A stretch of DNA of 64,000 nucleotides from Dugong dugon (lineage: Eukaryota > Chordata > Mammalia > Sirenia > Dugongidae): assembly GCA_030035585.1 (NCBI GenBank), contig CM057477.1, positions 60,865,447 through 60,929,446 on the forward strand, given 5' to 3'. The notes beneath the pieces were generated by a model. The model saw nothing but the letters and a program-made list of their open reading frames with translations. It was not told the origin of the DNA and ran no database searches. How positions within the stretch are numbered: the first letter of the stretch is position 1; the number at the start of each line of letters is the position of its first letter. Positions 11,554 to 23,520 of the stretch are shown piece by piece. A program made the position numbers and the translations under genes.

Positions 11554-12149
11554 CACATGAAGTCTACTGGCCTACAAAAACTTGGCTTGAGGTTCTCATA
11601 GTTCAAGAAAATCTTACCCTTGCATGTACATAAATTGAAGGGAAGACGGATTCTGGTTAATCAAAGGAGCTAGACAGAGCTTTATTTTCTTTCCATACTG
11701 GTTTTTATTATATGATTTCCAATAGAAGGATCTGACGCTTACTGTTTTTAGAGAGTATGGGATCAAAACTTCTGAGGTACTCAGGTTTCCCCAAAAGTTC
11801 TTTTTTAAACAACCAAACTCTCAAGAAAAAACATAAAACGACAAAAGCAGAAAACGACAAGATCAGGCTGAGTAACTATCCTTGACCTAAGCCCAGCAGA
11901 CCAGGCCCAGCCCAGGAAGCCACATCTCAGGTGTAGGAGGCCTCCTGCATTCTCTGTGGTCTTGGAACCTGCACAGCCACAACATTATTCTGACAAGAAA
12001 TGATGTGAAGCTACTTAGTTCTCTAATCTGTGTAATGCATAGCTCCTACTAGAGTACTGAGTAGACACTCAGAAGGAAAAGATAAATAAACAAACAAGAG
12101 GTTATCAGAGCTCCTGTAGATTTGCTAGCTTTGTAGAAACCAGAAAAAG

Positions 12150-12171
12150 GTAACACACACACACACACACC
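12150..12171 (+). repeat. (CA)n microsatellite
   Basis: About 10-11 uninterrupted CA units in EPSTI1 intron 1. Confidence 0.95.
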
Positions 12172-12956
12172 AGCATCACCATAGTTCAGTGAGATATGGT
12201 AAATTCGTGCAAATCAGAAAAGAGTGCCTGTTATTACAGGTGGAGGTAACCTCATACTAGGGCATATGGCTTGATATACATTTCAGCCCCCAACCAACCA
12301 CCAACACAGCTGGGAAAGTCTGTGCAATTATCAAGCTGCACAACCATGGGAGGTGGTCCTGAGAGATGTCATTTTATTTTTGTTTTTGTTTTCTTGCTTA
12401 AAAAATAAACAATATACAAAAACTGCTCAAAATGAACCAATGACCTACACAGTTGCAATCATTTTCTATCCCACTTTCACTTATAAGTTGTTTTTCCAAT
12501 TTAATTAAACAAGTAGCATGCGTAATGCTAACTGGATCCACAGTATTTCATAACATGTATGCATCAGAATAAAACCATTCACTTAACCGTTCTAGTTGTT
12601 TCAGTTGTTCACTATGATAAACAACCTTGCAGTATGAACAAAGCATAAAGCTTTGCACAGAGCACTTTCCAGAAGAAAACTTGAACAGTGATCTAAAATC
12701 AGTACTGTGAACAGGAACGTGAACTAGATTTACATTTTTCTTCCATAGATAATCCTTTTGGCATTTCCAAAATACTAGAGACAGCTTGATCATATTATTA
12801 ATCTCCATTTTCATACTTGATTCTCCTCAATTCTTAAACTAGAAAAGATGTTGGTCCTATTCAACATTCATTCTCACTTCCTCCTTACTAATAGAACTCG
12901 TATATTATTAGGGTTGACGATGTACACAATTAAAAGAATACAGTGCTCAACTGACT

Positions 12957-13006
12957 CTATAGCTAGGTGCGACCACTTGATTAAGTTTGGGAAACTGAGA
13001 AGTGTA
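12957..13006 (+). repeat. Long target-site duplication, left copy
   Basis: CTATAGCTAGGTGCGACCAC and onward repeats, about 90% identical, at 13885-13937, directly after the L1 poly-A tail. Confidence 0.85.
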
Positions 13007-13884
13007 ACTACAAGGGAAGTCAGCACAACTGGACTAAACCAAAGCTAAGAAGTTTACTGAATACAATTAAACACGTAGAGGGACAGAGTAGCAGGGGTAG
13101 GGGGCTGGAGACCATGCTTTCAGGGGACATCTAGGTCAACTGGCATAACAAAGTTTATTAAGAAAATGTTCTGCATCCTACTTTGGTGAGTGGTGGCTGG
13201 GGTCTTAAAAGCTAGCGAGCAGCCATCTAAGATGCATCAATTGGTCCCAACCCACCTGGAGTAAAGGAAAATGAAGAACACCATGGACGCCAGGAGAGTA
13301 CTAGCCCAAGAGACAGAAAGGCCCACATAAACCAGAGACTTCATCACCCTGAGGCCAGAAGAACTAGTTGGTGCATGGCTACCACCAATGACTGCCCTGA
13401 CAGGGAACACAACAGAGAGTTCCTCATGGAGGAGGAGAAAGGTGGGGTGCAGAACTCAAATTCTAGTAAAAAGACCAGACTTAATGGTCTGACTGAGACT
13501 GGAGGAACCCCAGAGAGCATGGTCCCTGGACTCTCTGTCAACCCAGAACTAAAACCATTCCCAAGGCCAACTCTTCAGACAAAGATTGGACTGGACTGTG
13601 GGACATAAAATGACACTCACGAAGAGTGTGCTTCTTAGCTCAAGTAGATACATGAGACTAAGTGGGCAGATCCTGTCCGAAGGTGAGATGAGAAGGCAGA
13701 GAGGGACAGGAGCTGGTTGAATGGACACCGGAAATCAGAGGTAGAAAGGAGGAGTGTGCTGTCACAGTATGGGGAGAGTAATTAGGGTCAGATAACAATG
13801 TATGTGTAAATTTTTGTATGAGAGACTAACTTGAATTGTAAACTTTCACTTAAAATACAACAATAAAAAAAATTTTTTAAAAAG
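13007..13884 (+). mobile_element. L1 3' UTR, 5'-truncated insertion
   Basis: About 880 bp of L1 3' UTR. It matches the reverse complement of 36100-36950 of the large L1 here, for example AAGCTAGCGAGCAGCCATCT and GGGAAGTCAGCACAACTGG, and ends in CAATAAAAAAAATTTTTTAAAAA. It is bounded by an unusually long duplication (12957-13006 and 13885-13937). The short ORFs inside are chance. Confidence 0.9.
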
Positions 13885-13937
13885 CTACAGCTAGGTGTGA
13901 CCACGTGATTAAGTTTAGAAACTGAGAAGTAAGTGTA
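13885..13937 (+). repeat. Long target-site duplication, right copy
   Basis: CTACAGCTAGGTGTGACCAC and onward is the partner of 12957-13006. It has about four substitutions and two small indels. Confidence 0.85.
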
Positions 13938-14164
13938 AGCCACTGAAAGGGACTTCTAGGAAAGTTCATTCAAATTGAGACTGGCAGACAGACAGATAAA
14001 AAGAGGTTTTTGTTGCTTTCCCCCTTCATGGAAAGATTAATTGGTAGCTGAAGTTCAAGCAGCCATACTGGCCAATGAGGCAACTTGAATACCACAGACA
14101 CGCCTCAGGAATGGCGGAGCAGAAAGACAGAAGCAGGCTGATGCGCCGTGAGTATAAAACCACC

Positions 14165-14320
14165 ACATCAGCGGCAACCTGTTACTTCCTAACTGTACAA
14201 CTTTGAGCAAGTTACTTCATTTTTCTAGCTTTTTTTTTCTGTAAAATGGGACTAACAACCATGTACCTCAGAGAGTACGGATATAATGTGCTTAGCACAA
14301 CGCCAGGAAATAACGAATGT
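14165..14320 (+). mobile_element. MIR SINE
   Basis: CTTTGAGCAAGTTACTTCAT, then TCTGTAAAATGGGACTAAC and CTTAGCACAACGCC, the MIR core and 3' pattern. Confidence 0.75.
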
Positions 14321-14483
14321 TCTATTACGACTGCCTATTATTTGTACTATATCAGCCCTAGACTACCTAACTTTAGACTTATTTTATATGAGATAAACAA
14401 AGCTGTCTGTGCTGAAGGCACCTATTTAGAGCATCTATTTTATTATATGTAATTATAATATACATATACTACATAACCAGAAC

Positions 14484-14641
14484 ACAAACTTGCTGCCGTC
14501 GACTTGATTCTGACTCATAACAACCTATAGAACAGAGCAGAACTGCCCCACATGGTTTCCAAGGAGTGGCTGGTAGATTTGAACTGCCAACCTTTTGGTT
14601 AGCAGCCTGAGCTCTTCACCACTGCACCACCAGGGCTCCAT
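14484..14641 (-). mobile_element. AfroSINE, first of three in a row
   Basis: Left end CTTGCTGCCGTCGACTTGAT, right end CACTGCACCACCAGGGCTCC. It is the short subtype lacking the extra middle segment, inserted in AT-rich DNA (TATATTATATATATAATA follows). Confidence 0.9.
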
Positions 14642-14658
14642 ATATTATATATATAATA

Positions 14659-14869
14659 ACAAACAAACAAAAAACCCCACTGCTGTCAAGCAGATTCCAA
14701 CTCATAGTTCAATCCATAGAACAGAGTAGAACTGCCCCATAGGATTTTCAAGACTGTAATCTTTATAAAAGCAGACTGCCACATCTTTTTCCCACAGAGC
14801 AGCTGGTGGGTTCAAATCACCAACCTTTTGGTTAGCAGTGCTTAACCACTGCACCACCAGGGCACCTTT
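14659..14869 (-). mobile_element. AfroSINE, second of three
   Basis: Tail AACAAACAAACAAAAAACC, body with GACTGTAATCTTTATAAAAG, head GCACCACCAGGGCACC. It is the long subtype. Confidence 0.9.
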
Positions 14870-14878
14870 ATATAATAT

Positions 14879-14926
14879 AAAAAAAACCTGTTGCCATCAA
14901 GTTGATTCCAACTCATAGCGACTTAG
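14879..14926 (-). mobile_element. AfroSINE 3' fragment, third of three
   Basis: Only the terminal part remains (AAAAAACCTGTTGCCATCAA to CTCATAGCGACTTAGC), that is, a 5'-truncated copy. Confidence 0.8.
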
Positions 14927-15196
14927 CAGACCCACAATTTATTATATGTAATGGAATCTAGTGCTGAATCACTAGTACTTCTCCATTTTCATGCTGTGAC
15001 TGAATCCCTTTGCTGCATCTTCTTCCACAAACATACATATAAAATTTAGTTTTCCTAATCGTCTTTTTAAATTTCTGGTTCTGGCCTTCCCTCTAACATC
15101 TATACATACTCTGATTCATGAGTCCCTGTGTGTCCTAGGAGTAATTAGAACCATTGCATGAAACAAGGTGGTATTGATAAATAATATCTCATCAAA

Positions 15197-15875
15197 GACT
15201 AATAATGAAGATCAAAGACTATAGCCTTCGGTATGAATTACACCTCAAAATAAAGAAAACAAAAATCCTCACAACTGGACCAATAAGCAACATCATGCTA
15301 AACAGAGAAAAGATTGATGTTGTCAAGGATTTCATTTTACTTGGATCCACAATCAATGCCCATGGAAGCAGCAGTCAAGAAATGAAACGATGCAATGCAT
15401 TGGGCAAATCTGCTGCAAAAGACCTCTTTAAAATGTTAAAAAGCGAAGATGTCGCTTTAAGGACTAAGGTGCGCCTGACCCAAGCCATGGTGTTTTCAGT
15501 CGCCTCATATGCATGAATAAGGAAGACCACAGAAGACTTGATGCCTTTGAAATACTGAATATACCATGGACTGCAAGAAAACCAAACAAATTTGTCTTGG
15601 AAGAAGTACAGCCAGAATGTTCCTTAGAAGCGAAGATGGCAATACTTTGTCTCATGTACTTTGGACACGTTATCAGGAGCAGTCCCTGGAGAAGAACATC
15701 ACTCTTGATAAAGTAGAGGGTCAGTGAAAAAGAGGAAGACCCTCAACGAGATGGATTGACACAGTGGCTGCGACAACGGGCTCAAACACAGTAATGGTTG
15801 TAAGGATGGCAGTGTTTCATTCTGTCGTACCTAGGGTCATTACGTCGGAACTGACTTGACGGCACCTAACAACAA
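15197..15875 (+). mobile_element. RTE LINE 3' part
   Basis: The last roughly 680 bp of an RTE (BovB-like) LINE. The frame from 15205 reads HLKIKKTKILTTG then DVVKDFILLGSTIN and ALGKSAAKDLF, the conserved C-terminal region after the RT catalytic box. It is followed by WTARKPNKFVLEEVQPE in another frame. The element ends GACTTGACGGCACCTAACAA with CAA repeats, as RTE elements do. Frameshifts and stops make it dead. Confidence 0.88.
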
Positions 15876-16276
15876 CAAAGGCTAGTAAACATTCTTCCCC
15901 TGTAAATGGTAGCACAGTTCTAAGCCCAGGATTCCTTATTTTGCTTCCTATTTATTGAAGTATAATATATCTTTAATGGATACATCTGCATGACAAACCT
16001 TCTTTTAAATTCTCCAAGTTTCCAAAAGATAAAAGGAACATGGGGAGGGGGGATACAACAAGCTTTAGGATATTACCTAAAATTACTTTTTCCATAACTT
16101 TTTATCTTGAAAAATTTCAAGCCTACTAGAAAGATTAAAATATTAGTACAATGGAGACCCATGCCATTTACTTACATCCACTAGTTGTTACTACTTTGCC
16201 ACATATGCTTTCTCTCCTCCCCTTTTTTTTTTTTTTTCTGAACCATATTAAAGTTAGCTACAAAGGTCACACGCTT

Positions 16277-16485
16277 AAAAAAAAAAAAAATCCATTGCCA
16301 TCAAGTTAATTCTGAATCATAGCGACCCTATAGATGGAGTAGACCTGCCCCACAGAGTTTCCAAAGCTGTAATCTTTAAGGAAGCAGACTGCCACGTCTT
16401 TCTCCCAAGGAAACAGCTGGTGGCTTCAAACTGCTGGTCTTTCGGTTTGCAGCTGAGCGCTTAACCTCTGCACCACCAGGGCTCC
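16277..16485 (-). mobile_element. AfroSINE, complete
   Basis: A-rich tail, then TCCATTGCCATCAAGTTAAT, ending TGCACCACCAGGGCTCCTC. Long subtype. Confidence 0.9.
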
Positions 16486-17649
16486 TCATTATCCCACAGA
16501 CATTACATATTATCCCAAAATACTTTAACACATATCACCTAAGAACAAAGACATTCTCCTTCTTAAACGTAAAATTGTCACACCTAAGAAGTTTAATATT
16601 GATGCAATATTGTCAAATATTCGTGATTGCTTCCATTTTTTTTATGGATTCTTCTTATCCAGGATCCAGTCATGGATTACACAGTCCTGTTGTCTGAGAT
16701 GTCTCTTCTGACTCCTGTAATCTAGGACAGTTTCCTTGACTTTTTTCTTCCTTTCATGACAGACAATTTTGAAGAGTCCAGGTAAATGGTCTTATAGAAT
16801 ATCTCATGGTTTGGATTTTTCTCTTTATTTCCTCATAATTAGATTTAGTTTAAACATTTTGGGGGAGAAGTACTACATAGAAGATGTTAGCTAGGATTCC
16901 ACTGTGACAACAAAGGTTGTTTCCTTGTCCAACTAAATAATATGAGATCAATTACATTTTAAAATAAAGATTAGAAATAGAATCTCTCTTCTCCTGCCTA
17001 TAACTTCTACTGGCAGTAGAAATCGAAGGGCAGAATGGCTCTAAGATTTTCTACTTGGAATGAAAAGCCAAAAAGCGCAACTTACTTTAAAAATAAAGAC
17101 CTCTTTATACCAAACTGTTTAACGTGGTTATTTCAAAGGGTTGGAATTGCAGAGGGTTTTCACTCTCTATACTATTTTTGTAATGGTTGAGCTTTTATAA
17201 CAAGCAGGTATGACTTTACTTTTTATAAACAGGGAAAAATATTCCAAAGATTTTTAATAAAATGGGGAAATACTTAAAATAAAGATTTATTAAAGCAAAA
17301 CTCAGATTTATTTCAAGATTAGGTGGCACAGGATCTCCACCCTCTCTAGCACCCTAGCAAAACACTATACCCGGTACAAGGCTAGACACTGAGTTTTAAT
17401 GACAGTAAACGTCTTCAGTTTTACTACAAGACTTTAATGGGTTGCCTTTGAAGTCTTCATATTTGGAAAGGAAAATTACTGACATTACAGAACAAAGGAA
17501 CCAACATGGGCTGATAGTCTTCTCCCTTACGTTGAGCTTTTTGTTTCAGATTCAAATACATTCTGAATAGATGCAATTAACCTAACAATACGTATAACCT
17601 TACGGCACTCCACTGACTTTGAAGTAAGCAACCTTACTGTGTAATTGAA

Positions 17650-18420
17650 CTAAGTTTCTTTTTTCCTCATTTCTGCTATGCTTCTACTGATCATTATAGG
17701 TATTAAGTGTTTTCAAGCTTTCATCATCCTGTTGATTTATTGTTTCACTGTTTCAGCTATAAAAAACTTTTTGAAAAATGCCCACTCATTTCTGATGATA
17801 TTGTATTTGAACAAAAATGATTGCTCCGCAAAACTTGGCCAACTACAAAGGCATGCCATACGAAGGAGCTGAATCTAGTTCTGAAGAGTTGGAAATTCAT
17901 TCCAAACATGACCATAATTTCTACCACCCTGCATAAACATGAAGGCAAATGGGATCTAATCAAACTGAAGTGTCTTTTCTTTCCATCCGCTGCAACAATG
18001 TCTTCTGTCATGCATAGAATTGTGCTTTTCAAGCTGTAGGTGGTAACCCATTAGTGGGTTATGAAATCAGCTTGGCGGATTTATTTTTAATGAACAAGAA
18101 CAGAAAATGTCACAGTGCATCACACATAATAAGAGTGTTGTTTTGTGAAACTTTTGTTTCAGATATGCATACCCTCGTATATACACATACATGTACTCTG
18201 TCATGATGGCAAACGAACTGCTCGCTGGAGGCTATGGTCCGAAATCCAGAAATCACTGGAAGGTAATAAATTGTTGAGGTTGCTCAGAAACAGTGACAGT
18301 GAGAGAATTGCTCTAATCCAAGCCCACCAAGCCTCTGCGATTTACAAAACGCAACAGGGCAAAGTGGATCCTCACAGAAGTTTTATTCTTGCAAATTACT
18401 TTTGCATCCGAATCTTTTAA
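17650..18420. other. Unclassified sequence with short open frames
   Basis: Several frames of 60-90 codons overlap on both strands (17757-18032 on -, 17821-18039 and 18145-18420 on +). None resembles a protein I recognise. The segment GTAGGTGGTAACCCATTAGT near 18040 recalls the ends of some hAT fossils. It is probably an old transposon relic within intron 1. Confidence 0.35.
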
Positions 18421-18464
18421 AACTAAATAAATGTTTCATTACTCTTTCTGTATCACCCCTCTTT

Positions 18465-18660
18465 GTTGCTGTTTTTTGGCGTCATCAAGTCGATTCCAAC
18501 TCATGTGACAGAGTAGAACTGCTCCGTAGGGTTTTCTTGGCTGTAATCCTCACAGGAGCAGATTGCCAGGACTTCCTGCTGCAGAGCTTCTGGGTGGGTT
18601 AGAACCACCCACCTTCTGGTTAGCAGCCAAGAGCTTAACTGTTTCGCCACCAGGGCTCCA
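18465..18660 (-). mobile_element. AfroSINE, complete
   Basis: Left GGCGTCATCAAGTCGATTCC, right TTTCGCCACCAGGGCTCC. The flanks CCCCTCTTT and ACCCTCTTT suggest a target duplication. Confidence 0.88.
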
Positions 18661-18794
18661 CTACCCTCTTTAGCCTATATCATTTCTATTTTCTTGATGT
18701 GAAAATATGACAATCAATAGGAAACTAGCTAGCTACACTATCACTCCTTCTTCCAGCTCCATATCATGTTAAACTGCAGATGGTGGCAGGTAGT

Positions 18795-18960
18795 CTCAGG
18801 TTTGACACTTGATTCTTTGACTGAAAAAACCCACAAGACCTTGGAAAATCATTTAATCTCTTAAGACTCAGTTTCCTCATGTATAAAATGTCCAAATGTT
18901 TATTAGGAGGAGGAAATGCAATAATACATGTGACATGCGTACCACAAGGTCTAGCACATG
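18795..18960 (+). mobile_element. MIR SINE
   Basis: GACCTTGGAAAATCATTTAA, then CTCAGTTTCCTCATGTATAA. Confidence 0.7.
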
Positions 18961-18995
18961 GTGAAGAGTTGGAAATATATGATCCAAATCTAAAC

Positions 18996-19187
18996 CCCTT
19001 GCTGTCAAGTTGATTTTGACTCATAGCAACCCTACAGGACTGAGTAGAACTGCCCTGTAGGACTTCCAAGGCCGTAAATCTTTACAGAAGCAGACTGCCA
19101 TCTTTCTCCCACAAAGCGGTTGGTGGGTTCGAACCACTAACTTTTGGTTGGGAGCTGAGCGCTTAACCACTGCGCCACCAGGACTCC
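18996..19187 (-). mobile_element. AfroSINE, complete
   Basis: Left CCCCTTGCTGTCAAGTTGAT, right CACTGCGCCACCAGGACTCC. Long subtype. Confidence 0.9.
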
Positions 19188-19617
19188 TTTCACATATGAG
19201 CCACTAATAGTTACTTGGGTTTCAGTCTCTCAGGAGTACCCAGTTTAACTATTCCAGGTCACAGCTAATTTACCTTACTCTACCACAATACTGCATTGCT
19301 TCAGAACATTTCTGATTTCAAAAATAAGTCAAATAGGCAGAGCTCTACTGATTTGTTGGGTATTAGAATCTGGTAATCATTGAGATAACTGCCCAGCTCA
19401 CTGAGCCATATCATTGTTGTTAGAACTTAAACTGTTGTTTTACAAACTTTCTGAATGCTTATCAGCCTAGCCTGAAGACTGAGTTAAATAGCTCCCTAAT
19501 GAATAACAATCAGGCTTCTATACAGTTCTGGGAAAATCTTGCACAGGCCAGTGGGGAATCTTCAAGCAAAACTTGCCCAATGGAGGGGTTCCACATGGGC
19601 CCAGGATGGGCTGGCAT

Positions 19618-19697
19618 GAGCAGCCTGCCCCACTCAGACATTGGCTGGGGAGTGCACGAGCACCCTGCCCCGCTCAGACATTGGCTGGAGAGCGTGT
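19618..19697 (+). repeat. 40-bp tandem duplication, two units
   Basis: Units 19618-19657 and 19658-19697 both carry CTCAGACATTGGCTGG preceded by CCTGCCCC. They differ at about five positions. This is the start of a possible minisatellite. Confidence 0.85.
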
Positions 19698-19854
19698 AGA
19701 GTAAGCCTGCTCTCAAAGCAAAGGGTGGAGTGGATCCAACAGGCAGTTGCTGGCACTAGCAGTGAACTGAGCTCCCTGTAGTAGGTTCTTTTGAAGGAGA
19801 TCTGAACAGCAAGCTTCCCTACCTGCCACACAGCCCATTAAAACTCCAAAGGAC

Positions 19855-20047
19855 CCTGTAGATCACAGCTCAAACATCACCTCCCGGGAAAGCTTTTCCT
19901 GCTCCCAAGACTAGCTCAAGCCCTAGATTTCTTTTATAGTACTTATAAAGAGTTATTCGTGTAATTATCTGATTAATGCCTGCCCCGTCGATTAGACAGT
20001 AAGCTCCAGAACAGCATCTTTTGCGTTGAATAGTTATTTGTTCCCAC
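19855..20047 (+). mobile_element. L2 LINE 3' end
   Basis: CAGCTCAAACATCACCTCCC, then CTTTTCCTGCTCCCAAGACT and GACAGTAAGCTCCAGAACAG match the L2 terminal region. Confidence 0.75.
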
Positions 20048-20209
20048 ATTTTTAATTAAGTAGCCCGAGCTAGAGATCTTCTCTTATTAACAGCGTTGTT
20101 GAGAGGATTGAAAACGTTAATATATGTGGTGCTCTTTCACACAGTAAGGAATACGTTAAGTGTGTGCTGCTATCGCTCATCTTTAAGCCTCTACAGTACA
20201 CAATATAAC

Positions 20210-20403
20210 CAGCTGTCATGGAGCAGACACCGACTCATGGTGACCCCATGTGTGTCATAGAAGAACTGTGCACCACAGGGTTTTCAATGGCTGATCTTTT
20301 GGAAGTAGATCACTGGGCCTTTCTTCCAAGGCACCTCTGAGTGGATTCAAACCAACCTGTTAGTAGCCGAGCATGTAAAACCATTTGTACCACCCAAGGA
20401 CTC
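20210..20403 (-). mobile_element. AfroSINE
   Basis: Left ACCAGCTGTCATGGAGCAGA, right CCATTTGTACCACCCAAGGA. Diverged copy of the AfroSINE subtype with the CCACCCAGAGGCACCTC body. Confidence 0.85.
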
Positions 20404-20540
20404 TGTGCAAGATAAAGTAGCTTACAAATACATTAAGGTAAACCAAATCTGTATGTAATTACGTTAAAGTTAACTTCATAGTAAAATCCCACAACATGGG
20501 TTCATTTTCAGAATATCTTTTTATTTCTTTCAAACAACTC

Positions 20541-21043
20541 CAAGCTGAAGACCACTTCCAGGTATGGTTACAGACAAGTGTTTGAATAAAGTAAGCCCTA
20601 TGGTGTTTTCAATCACCTCATATGCATGTGAAAGCTGGACACTGAATAAAGAAGACCGAAGAAGAATTGATGCCTTTGAATTATGGTTTTGGTGAAGAAT
20701 ATTGAATATACCATGGACCGTCAAAGGAATGAACAAATCTGTCTTGGAAGAGGTATAGCCAGAATGCTTCTTAAAAGCAAGGACGGTGAAACTACATCTC
20801 ACATACTTTGGACATGTTATCAGGAGGGATAGATAAGTCCCTGGAGAAGGACATCATGAGTAGTAGAGGATCAGTGGAAAACAGGAAAACCCTCAATGAG
20901 ATGGACTGGCAGAGTGGCTGCAACAATAGGCTCAGACACAGCAATGACTGTGAGGATGGCGCAGGACCGGGCAGTGTTTCGTTCTGTTGTACACAGGGTC
21001 ACTATGAGTCAAAACCAACTAGACAACACCTAACAACAACAAC
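20541..21043 (+). mobile_element. RTE LINE 3' end
   Basis: Contains CCATGGACCGTCAAAGGAAT, ACATACTTTGGACATGTTAT and the end CAACTAGACAACACCTAACA with CAA repeats. It lacks the EN and RT sequence. It parallels 15500-15875 with indels. Confidence 0.87.
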
Positions 21044-21334
21044 ATATTACTAATACCACAGACAAAAGCCTCTTGTCAAGAATTGGGTAAAGCTAGGTGA
21101 AAATCTCTTCCAGAAAAATCTCTGCTTTAGTCTGGTATTTAAGTAGATGTGATATAAGTTACTGTAAGATGTTTATAATCAAGCAATACATTGAAACGGG
21201 GGTAAAAGATTACTTTGGATTAGAATTTTGTGTAAACTTTTTTCTTTTTAAATCTGTGTACTTAGTTTACACTATTTAGGGACAAGATAAAATCACCAAG
21301 TAATAACAATCAGGAAAGCCAATAGGAGTAAACA

Positions 21335-21523
21335 CAGTGAAACCTTTGAGAGCCGGAACTCGACAGGACCGCCTTGTTTTTCCAGGTCTCGCACGTTTTC
21401 TGCCTCTGACAGGGTGCAGTCTAATCATTTTTCTATCGCTCTCTATTAATGGAAAATATTAGAGTTTTCCTTTTCTGACAGGCTTCTGCCTTACACAGGT
21501 TCTGGCTTTCACAGGTTTTACTG
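21335..21523 (+). mobile_element. TIR DNA transposon, about 190 bp
   Basis: Starts CAGTGAAACCTTTGAGAGCC and ends GGCTTTCACAGGTTTTACTG, imperfect terminal inverted repeats, with TA at the right flank. This is a short non-autonomous element of Tc1/mariner (pogo/Tigger) style. Further copies are at 46194-46386 and 59975-60170. Confidence 0.75.
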
Positions 21524-22259
21524 TACTTGGAATTATTTACCTCCAAATATAGTCAACAACTCAGCCTTGCTTGAGGGTTTTATGAGAGGTCATCAGAAAG
21601 TTTAACAGACTGCCATAGATTTTTACTAGTGTATCTTATTTATAGATAAGTAGGTGTTTTACATCAGTGTGTTTTTACAAGGGACAAACTCCTGACTTGA
21701 GGGTGATTTAGCACAGTAGTCGGGCAATAAACATAGATAGTTGCCCTCGAGTTCGATTCCTGGTGACCTTATGTTCAACAAATAAGTGCAAATTGAAAGG
21801 GAACACTAAGCTTCACTATTAAAGCCCTTAACGTTATTCTTCCTTTTTTCTTAAATTTCTATCAGAATAGCCTTCTAATTTCTCTCCAAATAAACAAATA
21901 ACTAAAACCTTCCTCTGAATTTACTTAAATGGGTTTTCTAGAGATGCTACTTGCCATTTAACCATTCTCTGTGGTTGCTCACTTCCATTAAAGGAGACAA
22001 GTGAGAATAAACAGTAGATCTAAGGGACTAGCAGAGATGTAAGGAGAATTCAGAGTGGTCCCAACAGGATCTTAGAAGTTCACACCTAGAAGGGAATGAA
22101 TGGATCGCAATGCTCTGCTCACTGTAACTGGTCCACGTGAAAAAATGAAGAGTTGTGGGAAAGATACCTGAGCTCTCCCCTGTACTCTCTCTAATGGTCT
22201 ACTTGCAAATCTTCTTAGAAATCACAAAACAGTAGCAGAGAGGTCTTCAGGGTCTTTCA

Positions 22260-22431
22260 AAAAAAAAAAAAAACCAAACCTGTTGACCGTCAAGTCGATT
22301 CCGGCTCATAGCAACCGTATAGAACAGAGTAGAACTGCCCCATAGAGTTTCCAAGGAGCGCCTGGTGGATTCAAACTGCTGACCTTTTGGTTAGCAGCCA
22401 TAGCTCTTAACCACTACACCACCAGGGTTTC
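22260..22431 (-). mobile_element. AfroSINE, complete
   Basis: Tail AAAAAACCAAACCTGTTGAC, head CTACACCACCAGGGTTTCC. Flanks CAGGGTCTTTCA and CAGGGTCTTCAG. Short subtype. Confidence 0.9.
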
Positions 22432-23044
22432 CTCAGGGTCTTCAGGCCTGGATAATCAGAAAACTGCCCCTTTCTGAGTCATTTGGTCCAGCAAGATGAT
22501 GAGATAATTTATAATCAAATAAGAAAACAGAAGCAACTGCTAATGTTTATGAGATGATACGAGCTGGCAAATAAATGGTTATATCTAAGAAGATGCTTTT
22601 TAATAGAAAAAAAATGACACATAAATGGTGTTTATCATCAACCTAAACAAATGTCCATGTCCTCCATTACTATTAAATACTACAGCTTATACATTTCTAG
22701 GTTACTTGAATTAATGAACTTCTATTGTTGCAAAATAGTTATTATTCTCAGGGTGGGAGAAATGCAGCAACATCTATTTGAAATCATGCAGCTCATCCAC
22801 CTCATCTAAGAGTAACTTACCTGAGTAATATTAAAAGCCCGGTACTTAGGAATTCTTTCAAAAGTTAAGGGATGAAAGAAACTCTACTGTTTGCTGGTTA
22901 TAAGGTTATATACTGTTCCTTACCAACCAGTGTTTGCCTTTCATATGACTAGAAGTTTATGAAAAAGGGAAAACTAAAAATAAAACCATTTGGACAGTTA
23001 GCGATTCATTGAGGCAGCACTTCAAAAGCAGTAATGTCTTTACA

Positions 23045-23208
23045 GGAGCCCTGGTGGTGCAGTGGTTAAGAGGCCAGCTGGGAACCAAAAAAAGGTTGGC
23101 AGTTCGAATCCACCAGCCGCTCCTTGGAAACTCTATGGGGCAGTTGTAGTCTTACAGAGTCACTATGAGTCAGAATCGACTCAACAGCAATAGGTTTGGT
23201 TTTGGTTC
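23045..23208 (+). mobile_element. AfroSINE, complete
   Basis: GGAGCCCTGGTGGTGCAGTGG head and CAGCAATAGGTTTGGTTTTGG tail. Flanked by AATGTCTTTACA and AATGTCTTCACA. Confidence 0.92.
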
Positions 23209-23520
23209 AATGTCTTCACAAACTATAGTGTTAAGTTAAAGAAGCTCATTGCATTGGGAAGGAAAGAAAGGATCACTGGCACTCTGCATAATAAATATCT
23301 CCAGGATACCAACTGTAGTCCTTTTCACCGAAGACCGAGGATAAATGCCACATATCTGTTTGTGTGTAGCACATATCAGCACCAGAGAAAAGTGGCCTGG
23401 GAACACCATGCAGGCCCACTCCTCTGGCTCTAGGAGGCTAGTTGGTCTGGGAGTATCCCTGGGATGGAAGCTCACTCCTAGAGGTAGCATGTAGATCTTC
23501 TACCTACCCGGGATCACACG

